From NCBI GenBank assembly GCA_006384855.1, contig VCJN01002617.1, positions 1 through 64,000 on the forward strand: a DNA stretch of 64,000 nucleotides, given 5' to 3'. Position numbers and translations under genes: made by a program. A model generated the notes under the pieces. It worked only from the letters and a program-made list of their open reading frames with translations, did no database searches and had not been told where the DNA came from. The stretch's first letter is position 1. The number at the start of each line of letters is the position of its first letter. This document shows positions 9,843 through 19,185 of this stretch, piece by piece. This DNA is from Tetraselmis striata (taxonomy: Eukaryota > Chlorophyta > Chlorodendrophyceae > Chlorodendrales > Chlorodendraceae).

Positions 9843-12624
9843 CTAGGGGAGTTGGGGACGGGCACGGTGGTCACGCATGAAGCGGGCCCGCAACTGGGAG
9901 AATCTTGGGTTTGGAATAGCCTTGGTGAACATATCGGCAAGATTGTCTGCAGACTGGACATACTCCACGTGAATGGCTCCAGACGCGACCAATTCACGAA
10001 CGTAGTGATATCGGATGTCGACATGTCGCAACTTCCGGCCCACAGAAAGTTGACGCAGGTTGCAAAGTGAGCCTTCATTGTCGGACTGGAGAGTGACGGG
10101 ATGGTTCTTCAGGGCAGTCGGTCCAAGAACCTCGCACAAAAACTGGCGAGAGAACATAATGACGCGTCCAGCTTCAGACGCGGAGACATATTCTGCTTCG
10201 CATGAAGAGAGAGCGGTGGTGACTTGCTTGTGGGAGCCCCAACAGAAAGCGGACCCAGAGAGACAACCGACATGGCCGGATGTGGAGCGTCGGTCGTCGG
10301 CATCCCCTGCCCAGTCGGAGTCAACTGCGAACAATGGGACGAAGGACTGGGCTGTGGTCTGGGTATAGTGTAGGCCAAGGGTAGCGGAACCGGCGAGGTA
10401 GCGAAGCACGCCCTTAGCTGCCAGCAAATGCTGGTCTGTGGGTTTGTGAGTGTAAGAACAAAGCTTGGTGACTATCGCAGTGATGTCCGGGCGGGTACAA
10501 ACAGAGAGCCACAGAAGGCTGCCCACCAGTTGCTTGTATAGAGACACTTGATCGGTTGGTAGGAGAGTGCATGCAGTGGCTGGGAGACGGGTGTCCACGC
10601 GACACGGTAGGCTCTGCGGGTTGCAGTCTGTCATGCCGAAGGTGGCAAGGACATCGTGAATGTATTTAGTTTGATGAAGGATAACGGACCCGTCATCGTC
10701 GTCCCAGTCGAGGCCCATCCCCATGAGCCAGGTGCAAAGGCCAGCGTCGGTGCAGTCGAACTCGGCCAGCAAACGAGTCTTGAATGCCGGGTACCACGCG
10801 GGATCCGCGGCCTCGAGGATGATGATGTCATCAACGTAGATTGCAACAGCTGCGAAGTCCCCGTCGGTGCCAACGAGTTGTACATACACACACCCATCCG
10901 ATGTGCACTGTCGAAAGTTATTGCGCTTGAGATAGTTGTCGAGCTCTGTGAACCAAAGGCCGGGTGACTGGCGGAGGCCGTAGAGAGCGCGGAGGAGTCG
11001 ACCCACCATAGGTTCGCCACTCTCAGAAAATTCCTCCATGCCGCGGGGAAGTTTTATGTAAATTTCCTCAGTGACCTTGGCATTGAGAAACGCAGTGGTG
11101 ACGTCCATGTTGTAGATGCGACGACGAAGGTAAACAGCCAGGGCGAGCAGTATGCGGATGGAGACAAAAGAGACCACGGGCGCATACAGCTTGGTGCTGT
11201 CAAAGTCGATGCCGGGGCGTTGGTGGTTGCCCAAAACTACGAAACGACCCTTGCGCTTGTCAACATACCCATTCTTTAAGAATTTAGTCCGAAAGGCATA
11301 CCGGGTGCCGAGCGCCTTATGCCCAGCAGGGAGTGGACACACTTTCCACGTCTGTTTAGCGAGAAGGGCAGTATTTTCTGCCGCAAGGGCAGCCTGCCAC
11401 TCCGCCGCGTAGGGGGAGCGCATGGCTTCGTCATAAGTGAGCGGGTCAGGAGGTAGATCTCCACCAGGGGAATGGCGAGGTGCTGAGGCTGCAAGGCAAA
11501 AGCCGGAGGTAGGAGCTGGAGAAAGGGGGTGAAATTCCCGGCCCGCGGTGTAAGGTCGAGGTATCGCGCACGCCAAGAGGGCGGTTGGCACACCGGCGTC
11601 GCACGGGATGTCGTGCTGAGAGAGGGTGGAGGGAAGCGAAACTGAGTCCACGACTGCAGCCGGGGCAGCCGGGCATGAGGACTTGGTGGTCCCATAGTAG
11701 ACGTAGGAATCATCGGTGGTGCTGGAGCGGATACGAGTGCTGCGACGCAGTGGCGGGGAAGACGGTAGTGGTGGCAGCTGGCGGACGTCCACGGCAGCGT
11801 TGTCGGCGCCGTCGCTAGAGGAAGAATCAGCCACAGCGTGGGGGCTGACGTTGGACGGGGTAGTGGGAGGCAGGGAAGAACCACGTTGCAGGGGCGACGT
11901 GGGGGTCTCCGCAGAGAGGAGAGGTGACGAAGGTGAGGCCAGTGAGGAGGGCAACTGGGGAAGAACCGGCTGCGGTGCGGGGGTATGGTCGTCGTTGTCC
12001 ACGGAGCGGGGAGGCGGAGAGGCAGGCGATAGTGGAGAGTCCACAGATGGGTGTATGATGCCGGTGGAAATGTATGTGGGGGTTTGCGCATGGTCATCGT
12101 CGTCATCAACAGAGAGCGCTGGCGACTGAGGGTATAGCGTCGCCGCCTCACTTGGTGACTCCAACAAGGGCTCGCTGGAAAAGGACTGGGAACCGAATGG
12201 AAAGGTGTGGCCCTGCCTCCAGCTCTCGCAGAACACCGCACTGCGTGTTACCGAGATCGCGCCGGTGGTTGGGTTATACACCTGCCAGCCAGGAGAATTA
12301 GGCGACTGACCGACGTATATGCCCTTCCATGCCGCCACGTCCGCCTTTCGGCGAAGCGTACGGTCGAGGTGCACGTAGGCCGGGCAGCCGAGCGAAGACC
12401 CGCAGGCCGGAGAGGTCTACCTCTTGACCAGCAGCGAGCAACGGAACATCTCCGGGTCCTGCGCTCCACTTGCGATTAATGATGTAGACTGCATGGTACC
12501 AAGAGAGCTCCCAGAAACTAAGGGGTAGGCCGGCATAGAGCAGTTGGCATTTCGCAATGCAGGCCAGGGTTCGCCAAGGGCGCTCCGCACGCGCGTTTTG
12601 ATGAGGGCTATAGCTGTCGCACGT
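9843..12624 (-). pseudogene. Integrase C-terminus, reverse transcriptase and RNase H of copia element
   Basis: The part after the TAG. From 12,624 the same frame continues with the SPHQN and AERPWRTL integrase block and an LRVF motif; near 12,390-12,393 the frame changes and the typical GCPAYVHL block continues in the frame that stays open to 9843. RT signatures are clear: DVTTAFLNA, LYGLRQSPGLW and catalytic YVDD. RNase H shows DSDWAGD, SSCEAEY and RHVDIRYHYVRE, and ADMFTKA closes the protein. The Ser/Pro-rich linker between integrase and RT is about 250 residues. Apart from the stop and the one frame change the whole region reads as intact. Confidence 0.9.
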
Positions 12625-15057
12625 CTACATATCCACATTAGCGTCTTTGCAGATCTTCTCAAGAGAAGAGCACAGGAACACAACAGCGCGGTCAACGCGG
12701 ATCTGGCGGACAGTGAAGCCCTTGCGGCGTGCAAAAGCCAAGAAGCGATCCACGGCACCTGCGGCCTCGGACTGCGTAACAAGACTGCCCGCCAGGTGAA
12801 CATTCGTGCGCCGGCAGTTGGCGCCAATCATCCAGCGGCGACCGTGAAGCGACGGAGCCATGGGTCCCCATATGTCGAGATTGAGTACGGCGAATGGTTC
12901 ATGCTCGAAACGTGAGCCGACGGTGCGAGGAACTGCAGCAACGGTGGACTTGACGAGTGCGCATACCTCGCAGAATGGCGGGGCACCGGTAACATAGGGG
13001 AGACTGGGCACCAGTTTGGCGGTTCGCAAGATGCCGTCATGATGGGTGTGACCCATCCGCGCATGGAGGGGTGCAGCCTGGGCACGAGAGCGAGCAAAAC
13101 CGCCCGAACGGCCGACAACGGCCGCCGCCACCGGCACGGGAGAGGCGAGTGTGCGAGCACTAGCTTGGGGCGCATCGGCAGAAGGGGTCACGACAGCGTG
13201 CAACGCGTAGAGTCCGACATCGTGCATACGTTCCACATTGACGTCCGCGCCGCATGGGAGCGTCATGGTAGAAGTGCTGGGGCCGAAGTAGAAAGTCGCG
13301 CCGGAGGACTGCGCTGCGCTCTGGCTGAAAAGGAACTCCACTGCGTGCGGAAGAGCGGCGGTGAGAAGGCCGGGAGCGTGGAGTACATTCCGCAAAACGG
13401 AGACGACTGGTTGACCGGCGGTAGATGTGTAAGTAACGTGTAAGGTACCCACACCGTAAACTGTTGCGCGTAGGCCGCCAAGGCGAAACTGGTCCGAGGA
13501 TGCCAGTGTCGTGTAAGTATAGAAACGACGACGCCGCCCAGCGACGTGCCACGATGCGCCGCTGTCCAGGAGGAATAGCTGAGGACTGAGAGGTGCGGTG
13601 TTGGGAAGAACAGCACACGCGGGTAGAGCCGCACAGGGTATAGATGTGCAAAGATAGGCCGCCACGGCCCGGAAGAACCAGACCGCGAGGTTGCGGTCGA
13701 CGCAGCCTCCGAGGGCTGCACACAACTCGTTGTTGGGGATAGATGTGCAGAGCACCGCGTTCCTAGGGAAACCCATGAGGAGAGCGCGCACTAGAGCATC
13801 CGGTTCCTCCATCTTTCCAAAATGCATCAGCATGCCAGCTCCAGGAGATCCGTCCGACTGAGGACGAAAGGCAAAACTCCCTGCCGTTGCGACTAGTTTA
13901 GGGAGGTGATGTTGGTCAGGGCGAATGCATGTCCATTCGGGCGACAGGCCGTGCGATGACAGCACCGACGCCAGTGGCGGAGCCGAGTGACGTTGAGCGG
14001 CGTAGTGGTCCATGAGAGAGCTATAAGGAGCGGCGTTGGTCCACAGGAGTGTACGCCGGGCAGCCGACGAACCGCAGTCCAACGCGTTCACGATGAGAGG
14101 CTCGCCAAGAGAGAGGATAAGCTCCGGACACTTCAGCGCTCCCGGCACATTTTCTATTATGTAAGAAACTGAGGCAGGCTGCGCATCCGCCAGATGCCGT
14201 ACAATGCGAATGACGGCTGCCATGACGCCGCTGCGCATATCCTCCCATCCGTGACCGCAGCCAGCACTAGACCAGGGCTCACAGCAGGGCCCCGCAGCGA
14301 ACAGGGTGACTGGAGGCATGGCTGCAAGCACATCCTCAGTGATTAAGGTCACGTCTTGCGGCATAGAGGAGAACGCCTTCTGAAAGGCGTCCTCGTGGAG
14401 CTGGGTCGGGTACTCGGCAGACAGCATCCGAAGGCGGTCCGCAGCCCAACGTCTCCGCACGGGACTAATTTCGCAAAGTGTCACCCTAGTGACCGCGAAG
14501 CCTGCCGTCAGCATGCCGTCGAGCAGAGAGAGCGTCCTGCCGCAGCACAGCCCGAAGAAGTGATTGATGATGAGAGCATGAGGAAGAGGCACCAGGCCCA
14601 CGGTCTGAAGGGACGGAAGCTCCGGGGCGGAGGCGGGGGGTGCAGCAGCAGCTGTGAAAACCAATGCGGATGGCGCGCACATGTCCATGGTTGCGGTGCA
14701 GCCAGTCGGAGTCGCAGGGCCCGTGACTGGTGAGTGATGGTCAATGGCGGGTCGCTCCAACGGCAGTGATACGCTGTCAAGGGCATGCGTGCAAAGTGAG
14801 GAATGGCCACGTGGCCGGAGTGGACCAGCGGCAGATGGGGCATCAGTGTAGAGAGAGTAGTGACGCCCGCAATTTGTGTGGTCGATGAGGGGTGAGGCCG
14901 ATCCACGTAGGGCACATGTGTCGTGCTGACCGCCGCGCCCAGCCAGACCAACGCCGCCACTCCGCGCGGCCGTGGTGTCGTTGAGGAAACCGCAGTCACC
15001 GCAGTCAGTATATATAGGTGGCGCACTCAGCGCCCTCTCCGCCAGCACGCGTTCCAT
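12625..15057 (-). CDS. C5-DNA methyltransferase, protease and integrase polyprotein
   Basis: An 810-codon frame from ATG 15,057. Residues 1-160 are low-complexity linker. Residues about 160-470 form a C5-cytosine methyltransferase that looks DNMT3-like: LSLLDG at 176-181 (motif I), acidic Glu196 (motif II), GPCCEPWSSAG at 256-266 (motif IV with Cys259 at the catalytic position), ENV at 302-304 (motif VI), SSAARRTLLW at 330-339 (motif VIII), and MGF at 428-430 with a VDRNLAVWFFRAV-type motif X near 453-465. Residues 498-502 are the protease DSGAS. H665, H670, C696 and C699 form the pre-integrase zinc site. The integrase starts at LDIWGP (D728) and RVDRA (D789). A TAG then cuts the integrase; it reads on in the same frame afterwards. 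Confidence 0.92.
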   Translation of the reverse strand: MERVLAERALSAPPIYTDCGDCGFLNDTTAARSGGVGLAGRGGQHDTCALRGSASPLIDHTNCGRHYSLYTDAPSAAGPLRPRGHSSLCTHALDSVSLPLERPAIDHHSPVTGPATPTGCTATMDMCAPSALVFTAAAAPPASAPELPSLQTVGLVPLPHALIINHFFGLCCGRTLSLLDGMLTAGFAVTRVTLCEISPVRRRWAADRLRMLSAEYPTQLHEDAFQKAFSSMPQDVTLITEDVLAAMPPVTLFAAGPCCEPWSSAGCGHGWEDMRSGVMAAVIRIVRHLADAQPASVSYIIENVPGALKCPELILSLGEPLIVNALDCGSSAARRTLLWTNAAPYSSLMDHYAAQRHSAPPLASVLSSHGLSPEWTCIRPDQHHLPKLVATAGSFAFRPQSDGSPGAGMLMHFGKMEEPDALVRALLMGFPRNAVLCTSIPNNELCAALGGCVDRNLAVWFFRAVAAYLCTSIPCAALPACAVLPNTAPLSPQLFLLDSGASWHVAGRRRRFYTYTTLASSDQFRLGGLRATVYGVGTLHVTYTSTAGQPVVSVLRNVLHAPGLLTAALPHAVEFLFSQSAAQSSGATFYFGPSTSTMTLPCGADVNVERMHDVGLYALHAVVTPSADAPQASARTLASPVPVAAAVVGRSGGFARSRAQAAPLHARMGHTHHDGILRTAKLVPSLPYVTGAPPFCEVCALVKSTVAAVPRTVGSRFEHEPFAVLNLDIWGPMAPSLHGRRWMIGANCRRTNVHLAGSLVTQSEAAGAVDRFLAFARRKGFTVRQIRVDRAVVFLCSSLEKICKDANVDM
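13648..14580 (-). other. DNA methyltransferase domain inside the copia polyprotein
   Basis: This is the coding extent of residues 160-470 of the polyprotein. All diagnostic blocks are in one uninterrupted frame and in canonical order (I, II, IV, VI, VIII, X). Spacing from motif VIII to motif X is about 90 residues, giving a short target-recognition region. The position usually written Pro-Cys in motif IV is Cys-Cys here. Expected activity is methylation of cytosine in DNA; substrate context cannot be read from the sequence. Confidence 0.88.
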
Positions 15058-16249
15058 CCATCACGTCGAGCAGCTCATCGAATCCATCACAGCCGGCCGA
15101 GACGGAGTAACTGCGCTGTCCTTGCGGGAGCTCAGTAGGTGTAGTCTCGGCGACGGTGGGGGAGGGCACATTGAATCCGTCGCAGATGGGAAGGGAGAGC
15201 GGAAAAGTGGGGGCGTGAGCCATGCACACGAAACCGTCCCCAGGCAACTCCACGGTGGGGGGGGCGCTGGCGATAGCGCCAGTGGGCCGCCCGCCAGGGA
15301 ACACAGGCGGCTGGGACTTGACAGGGTTCGGGCGTGCTCCCGCTGAAGTGCGAAGGCCGCCGCTGGCAAGCCACGCAGGTTTCTCCGCCGGCGGGGAATC
15401 AAGGAGCCTGGAGCCGTTGACGTGCCGTGTTTGCCAGCAATACGGTGCTGTGTGACGGGAACGACCACAGCGACTGCATTCACGGTCTGGGTAGGACTGG
15501 GTAGGGAGCGACGCCGACATTGCCACTGGTGGTGGGGTGACGGGAGCAGGAGCGCGAGTAATAAGGTCAACGTGCGGTGACAACGACGGGCGCCTGGCGG
15601 CCTCACGAAGAGCCTTGATCATGACCTTGCCGCGAAGCGCTGCGTAGTCGCAGTGGATGCCATCTGCCCGTAGCTCCTCCAAGTCGTCCCGCAGTTTCTC
15701 ATAGCGCTCGTGAATACCGGGAACAAAATATAGATCCATGAAGTCGTCGTCCGTAAGCTCCGCCTCCAGGGTTGTACGCAAGGTACGGCGCGCAGTCTCC
15801 ATGCGATAAAGGTAGGCGCCTAAGTCTTCATGTGCGAGTTGACCACGGCGCAGGCCGTCCAGTACCGTTTTTACGTGCCTATGCTTGTGCTGTTGAAACA
15901 TGTTTAACACCGCTCCCCATGCAGCCGCGCCATGATGGTTGTCGATAGCGAGGACATCGTTGTCAAGAGGGGTACAATAATTGACCTCCGCAGTTGCAAG
16001 AGGATTTTGTTGAACGGCTGCCTCCACGCACTCGAAGAGAAGATTCTGACGCAGGTAGCCACTGCCCCCGGCCAGGGCCTCAGCGAGGCCGTTTCTGGCA
16101 GCCCAAGATGTAAAGGACTTGCGCCATGTGATAAAATCTTCAATGCTTGCCCGGTCCGCAAGTTTAGGAGCGCGCTGTGGCTCGACACGTTGCATGGTGC
16201 TCTCCTCAAGAAGGACAGCGGGGGATGCGCCGGAGGTTGCCGAAGTCAT
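15005..16249 (-). CDS. Gag polyprotein of copia element
   Basis: A complete 414-codon frame starting at ATG 16,249, about 420 bases after the primer site. Residues about 20-230 form the helical copia-type Gag region. A CCHC zinc knuckle follows (CSRCGRSRHTAPYC, spacing C-x2-C-x4-H-x4-C, about residues 264-277). The tail is Pro and Ser rich. The frame ends at 15,005 and overlaps the next frame by 53 bases. The next frame is +1 relative to gag, so either +1 frameshifting or internal initiation is needed to make the downstream products. Gag forms the particle in which reverse transcription takes place. Confidence 0.9.
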   Translation of the reverse strand: MTSATSGASPAVLLEESTMQRVEPQRAPKLADRASIEDFITWRKSFTSWAARNGLAEALAGGSGYLRQNLLFECVEAAVQQNPLATAEVNYCTPLDNDVLAIDNHHGAAAWGAVLNMFQQHKHRHVKTVLDGLRRGQLAHEDLGAYLYRMETARRTLRTTLEAELTDDDFMDLYFVPGIHERYEKLRDDLEELRADGIHCDYAALRGKVMIKALREAARRPSLSPHVDLITRAPAPVTPPPVAMSASLPTQSYPDRECSRCGRSRHTAPYCWQTRHVNGSRLLDSPPAEKPAWLASGGLRTSAGARPNPVKSQPPVFPGGRPTGAIASAPPTVELPGDGFVCMAHAPTFPLSLPICDGFNVPSPTVAETTPTELPQGQRSYSVSAGCDGFDELLDVMDGTRAGGEGAECATYIY

Positions 16250-16671
16250 GTTTATGGGGAAAAGAAAGGGTGGAAAGGTTGAAAGTCGTCCTGCCAGTGG
16301 CAGTGAATGTGATAACAGGAAGAGGTTGGTGGTGATGTTGCAGAATTATATGCTTTTCGCCAAGCTGAGATGATGTCGACCGCAAGCTTGTAGAGGATGA
16401 GCAAGGAGAAAGCCAAAGACGTTGAGGCTGAGGCAGACACGAAGTGGCAGAAAGTAGAGACGACGTCTGAAGACGTTGTCGACACGAGGGTGTTGAAGCA
16501 GATGTCCAAAATATAGGAAAGGGGGAAGGAAAGTCGATCAGTTTTCGAGCTGCTTTTCAGGTCGGCGCGCTTGTTGGCAAGCAGCTGGAGCGGCCGAGGC
16601 AGTGCAAAAGGAAAGGCAAAGGAAGTCGGTGGAGTTCACTCGATGCTGTCGAGGAAGTCTACCAAGTGAGA

Positions 16672-16683
16672 GGGCCCATAACC
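16672..16683 (-). other. Primer binding site, half-tRNA type
   Basis: Directly after the 5' LTR the minus strand reads GGTTATGGGCCC, the complement of the anticodon-loop region of initiator tRNA-Met (GGGCCCATAACC). This is the type of site used by Drosophila copia, where a 5' half of initiator tRNA-Met primes minus-strand synthesis, and differs from the 3'-terminal tRNA site common in plant copia elements. Confidence 0.75.
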
Positions 16684-17008
16684 TGACAAAGGGATGGCTC
16701 AGGAACTGGAAGCAGAGAAGGAAGGAATGATTACAGTTTCGGAATTCCGGGCTATATATATGTATGGTCGTGCGGCTGAACGGTCACACCTCGGTCAGCC
16801 TCGCACGCACTCTTGATGGATACGGGTAGTTAACCGGTATCTCTAGGGTCTCTAAGTGAAACTACTAGAACTGCTAAGCGTTGCCCTTGTATAAGGGAGG
16901 GAAACCGCCGGGTCGCCGAACGGTCACCTGACATGGTGACGATGGTGATTTAACTGTCGGGTGTAGGGTTTGACAAAGCAGGGCTAGCCAGGGTCTGACT
17001 AGCCAACA
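16684..17008 (-). repeat. 5' LTR of copia element
   Basis: 325 bases, beginning TG and ending CA on the minus strand. Aligned to the other LTR it shows three base changes and three indels of 1, 2 and 4 bases. It contains a TATATATA stretch at about 16,754-16,761, a candidate TATA box. Confidence 0.95.
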
Positions 17009-17164
17009 GGACCTATTGATATCGCCCTCTGCTGCTAGCTCATGTAAATATACTAGTACCAGTAGCGGACGAATTTAGTAACGGACCAATTTGGGATCCT
17101 TACAGATACGGGTAGCGGTAGTAAGTACTGTGCTGGGTGCCTGCGTACTGACAGTTGTGCCTTG

Positions 17165-17236
17165 TAGGCTTTTTCCTCCCCCAGTACTTTGCGTGCATTC
17201 TCCGGACGCTCTCCCTGTAACCAAAAAGTTCAACAG
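17165..17236 (+). repeat. Dispersed short repeat, copy 1
   Basis: Runs from the word AGGCTTTTTCC to CTCTCCCTGTAACCAAA. Nearly the same block lies at 57,588-57,656 and, inverted, at 50,738-50,812. No coding content. Confidence 0.6.
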
Positions 17237-17558
17237 TTGTGCCAGCCGGAGCACGCAGGATACTAGCCAGGCGGAGCATGCCAGAGGATACCCCGTGTAA
17301 CCAAACCCATCGTAACTGTACTAGGATAGAAGTTGGCCAGCAGAAAGAAAGTGCTTTATCAGTCCCCATCGTCCCGCAGGTCGCCGCATGCAGCAAGAGG
17401 TGCCAGCAGCGACTGTACCTCCTGCTGACTACCTTGCTCGCGAATCATGGGAGGGCCGCTGTGTGTCACGCGGGTATGCCAGACGGCGCCGCGCCCGCGC
17501 TTTACCGTCGCTCCCACGCCAGTGAGGCTCGCCGCCCCTCCACGGTGAGCGCAGCCAC

Positions 17559-19143
17559 GTGTCACGCCAGTCCCCCCCCCCCCCCCCCCCCCCCCACCTC
17601 CCCCCCCAACCCCGCCTTGACACCCGGAGAGTGCTCACTCGAATCTCCGGTCCATTGTGTTGGAACGTGGCACTGGCCTGTAGGGCCTCGCGTTTGAGTG
17701 GCGTGCGGCCGCTGCGGGTGGTGGCGGGGTCGACCGCTAAGCAGGCGCAGTATGGTAACGCGCGCGAGGCGATCGAGAGCTCCACGCCGCTGCTGGAGGC
17801 GGGGCGCGTGGAGGACGCCCTGGCAGGTTACCAGGTGAGGTAGCAGCAGCAGCGCTAGATGCAGCACCTCCGTCAGGACGGTGTGCTAGGTGTGGCCAGT
17901 CGACGGCTGCGCCTCGTCGACCCCCCCCCCCCCCCCCCCCTTCTGCGTTACCAGGTGTCGGCCACGCTTCTGTGCTGACTCCCCGCGCACTGCCTCAGGC
18001 CGCTCTGGAGCTGCGTCCCAACCCAGACGAGGCCCGGGCAGCGCACTACAATAGCGCGTGCTGCCTCACGCGGTTGGGGCGGTTCGAGGAGGCGGCGGAC
18101 TCGGTGATTACCGCCGTGAACGACTACGACCTCAAGTTCATTGTTGCGCTCAAGGTCGGGATGGCTGCCGCATTCCCTCTGCCCCTGCTCTGTTCCCCAA
18201 ACTCACCCATCTCCCCCTGATAGCTTCCTTGCTGGCCTCTTATGTGGGGGTCGCGTGCTATGCGCCCCAGGATGATGACTTGCAGCGGCTGCGGGAGCGG
18301 AAGGAGTTTGAGCGAGTGATCAACAGCGTAGCGGGCCGGGGAGGTATGAACGAGGACCAATACATCAAGATGAGGCAGGAGGCCAAGGTGCGCCGCAGTT
18401 AGGGGGCTGCGCTGATGCTCTACCCGTACAGTGAAACCTCAGCGGCAATACCTCATCGTGTGGCGGCAATTCCTCACCCTCCTCCCCCTCCCAACTATCT
18501 GTAGTCGCCGTTCATGTTTGCGCGCACCATCATCGTCGGAGGCCTCACCGCTGGTGCTGGCCTGGGCTTACTTGTCATTACTGGCCGGCTGGTTGCAGCC
18601 CTGAAAGGTGTGCAGCCCCACATCCGCATTGACTCGATGCCGCCATCGCCTGCATGTTGCGGTCACATGAAAGTCAGAGGGGTGGCGGGGAGCGCCAAGG
18701 AATGTTGAATATGATTGCCGGCGGTGGCAGGTGCACCCGACGCGCCGGACCTGACGGAAACGGTACAAAATTTCGCCATCAATTCCGGTGCACTGGCACT
18801 GCTGGTGTTCCTGCTGCTGCGCGACCGCCAGAAGGCAAACCAGCAGCTCAAGACCATCGAACGAGAGGAGGTGCTCGCCAAGCTAGAGGTATCCCCGACC
18901 CCCTCTCTTGACCCTCACACAACCATTGGTCCCAAACGTTGCCGCTGTGTCCCAAAATCCTTTGCCCAATCGCAAGACATTTCAATCACTTTGCGCTGCT
19001 GACACGGATGTTGTAAGTGCTGTTTATGGGTATACGCCCCGTCAACGATGGATCAGTGCATGGGGTGAGAGAACCAAGGAGCTGCAGCGTACCACATTTT
19101 GATGTTTACTACATAAAAACGCAGTTGTGAATGGGAGGGCGAT

Positions 19144-19185
<42 letters not shown>

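Larger units (their letters stand above)
9437..17013 (-). mobile_element. Ty1/copia LTR retrotransposon with DNA methyltransferase domain
   Basis: A 7.57-kb element read on the minus strand. The LTRs (16,684-17,008 upstream, 9442-9769 downstream) start TGTTGG and end TTTGTCA, and a 5-bp duplication GGACC flanks the element at 9437-9441 and 17,009-17,013. A primer binding site adjoins the 5' LTR and a G-rich polypurine tract adjoins the 3' LTR. Order of domains: gag with zinc knuckle, then a C5-cytosine methyltransferase, aspartic protease, integrase, reverse transcriptase, RNase H. Integrase before RT is the Ty1/copia order. Two lesions interrupt pol: an in-frame TAG at 12,625-12,627 and a frame change near 12,390. 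The LTR copies differ by about 3 substitutions and 3 short indels over 325 bases, so the insertion is young. Confidence 0.95.
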
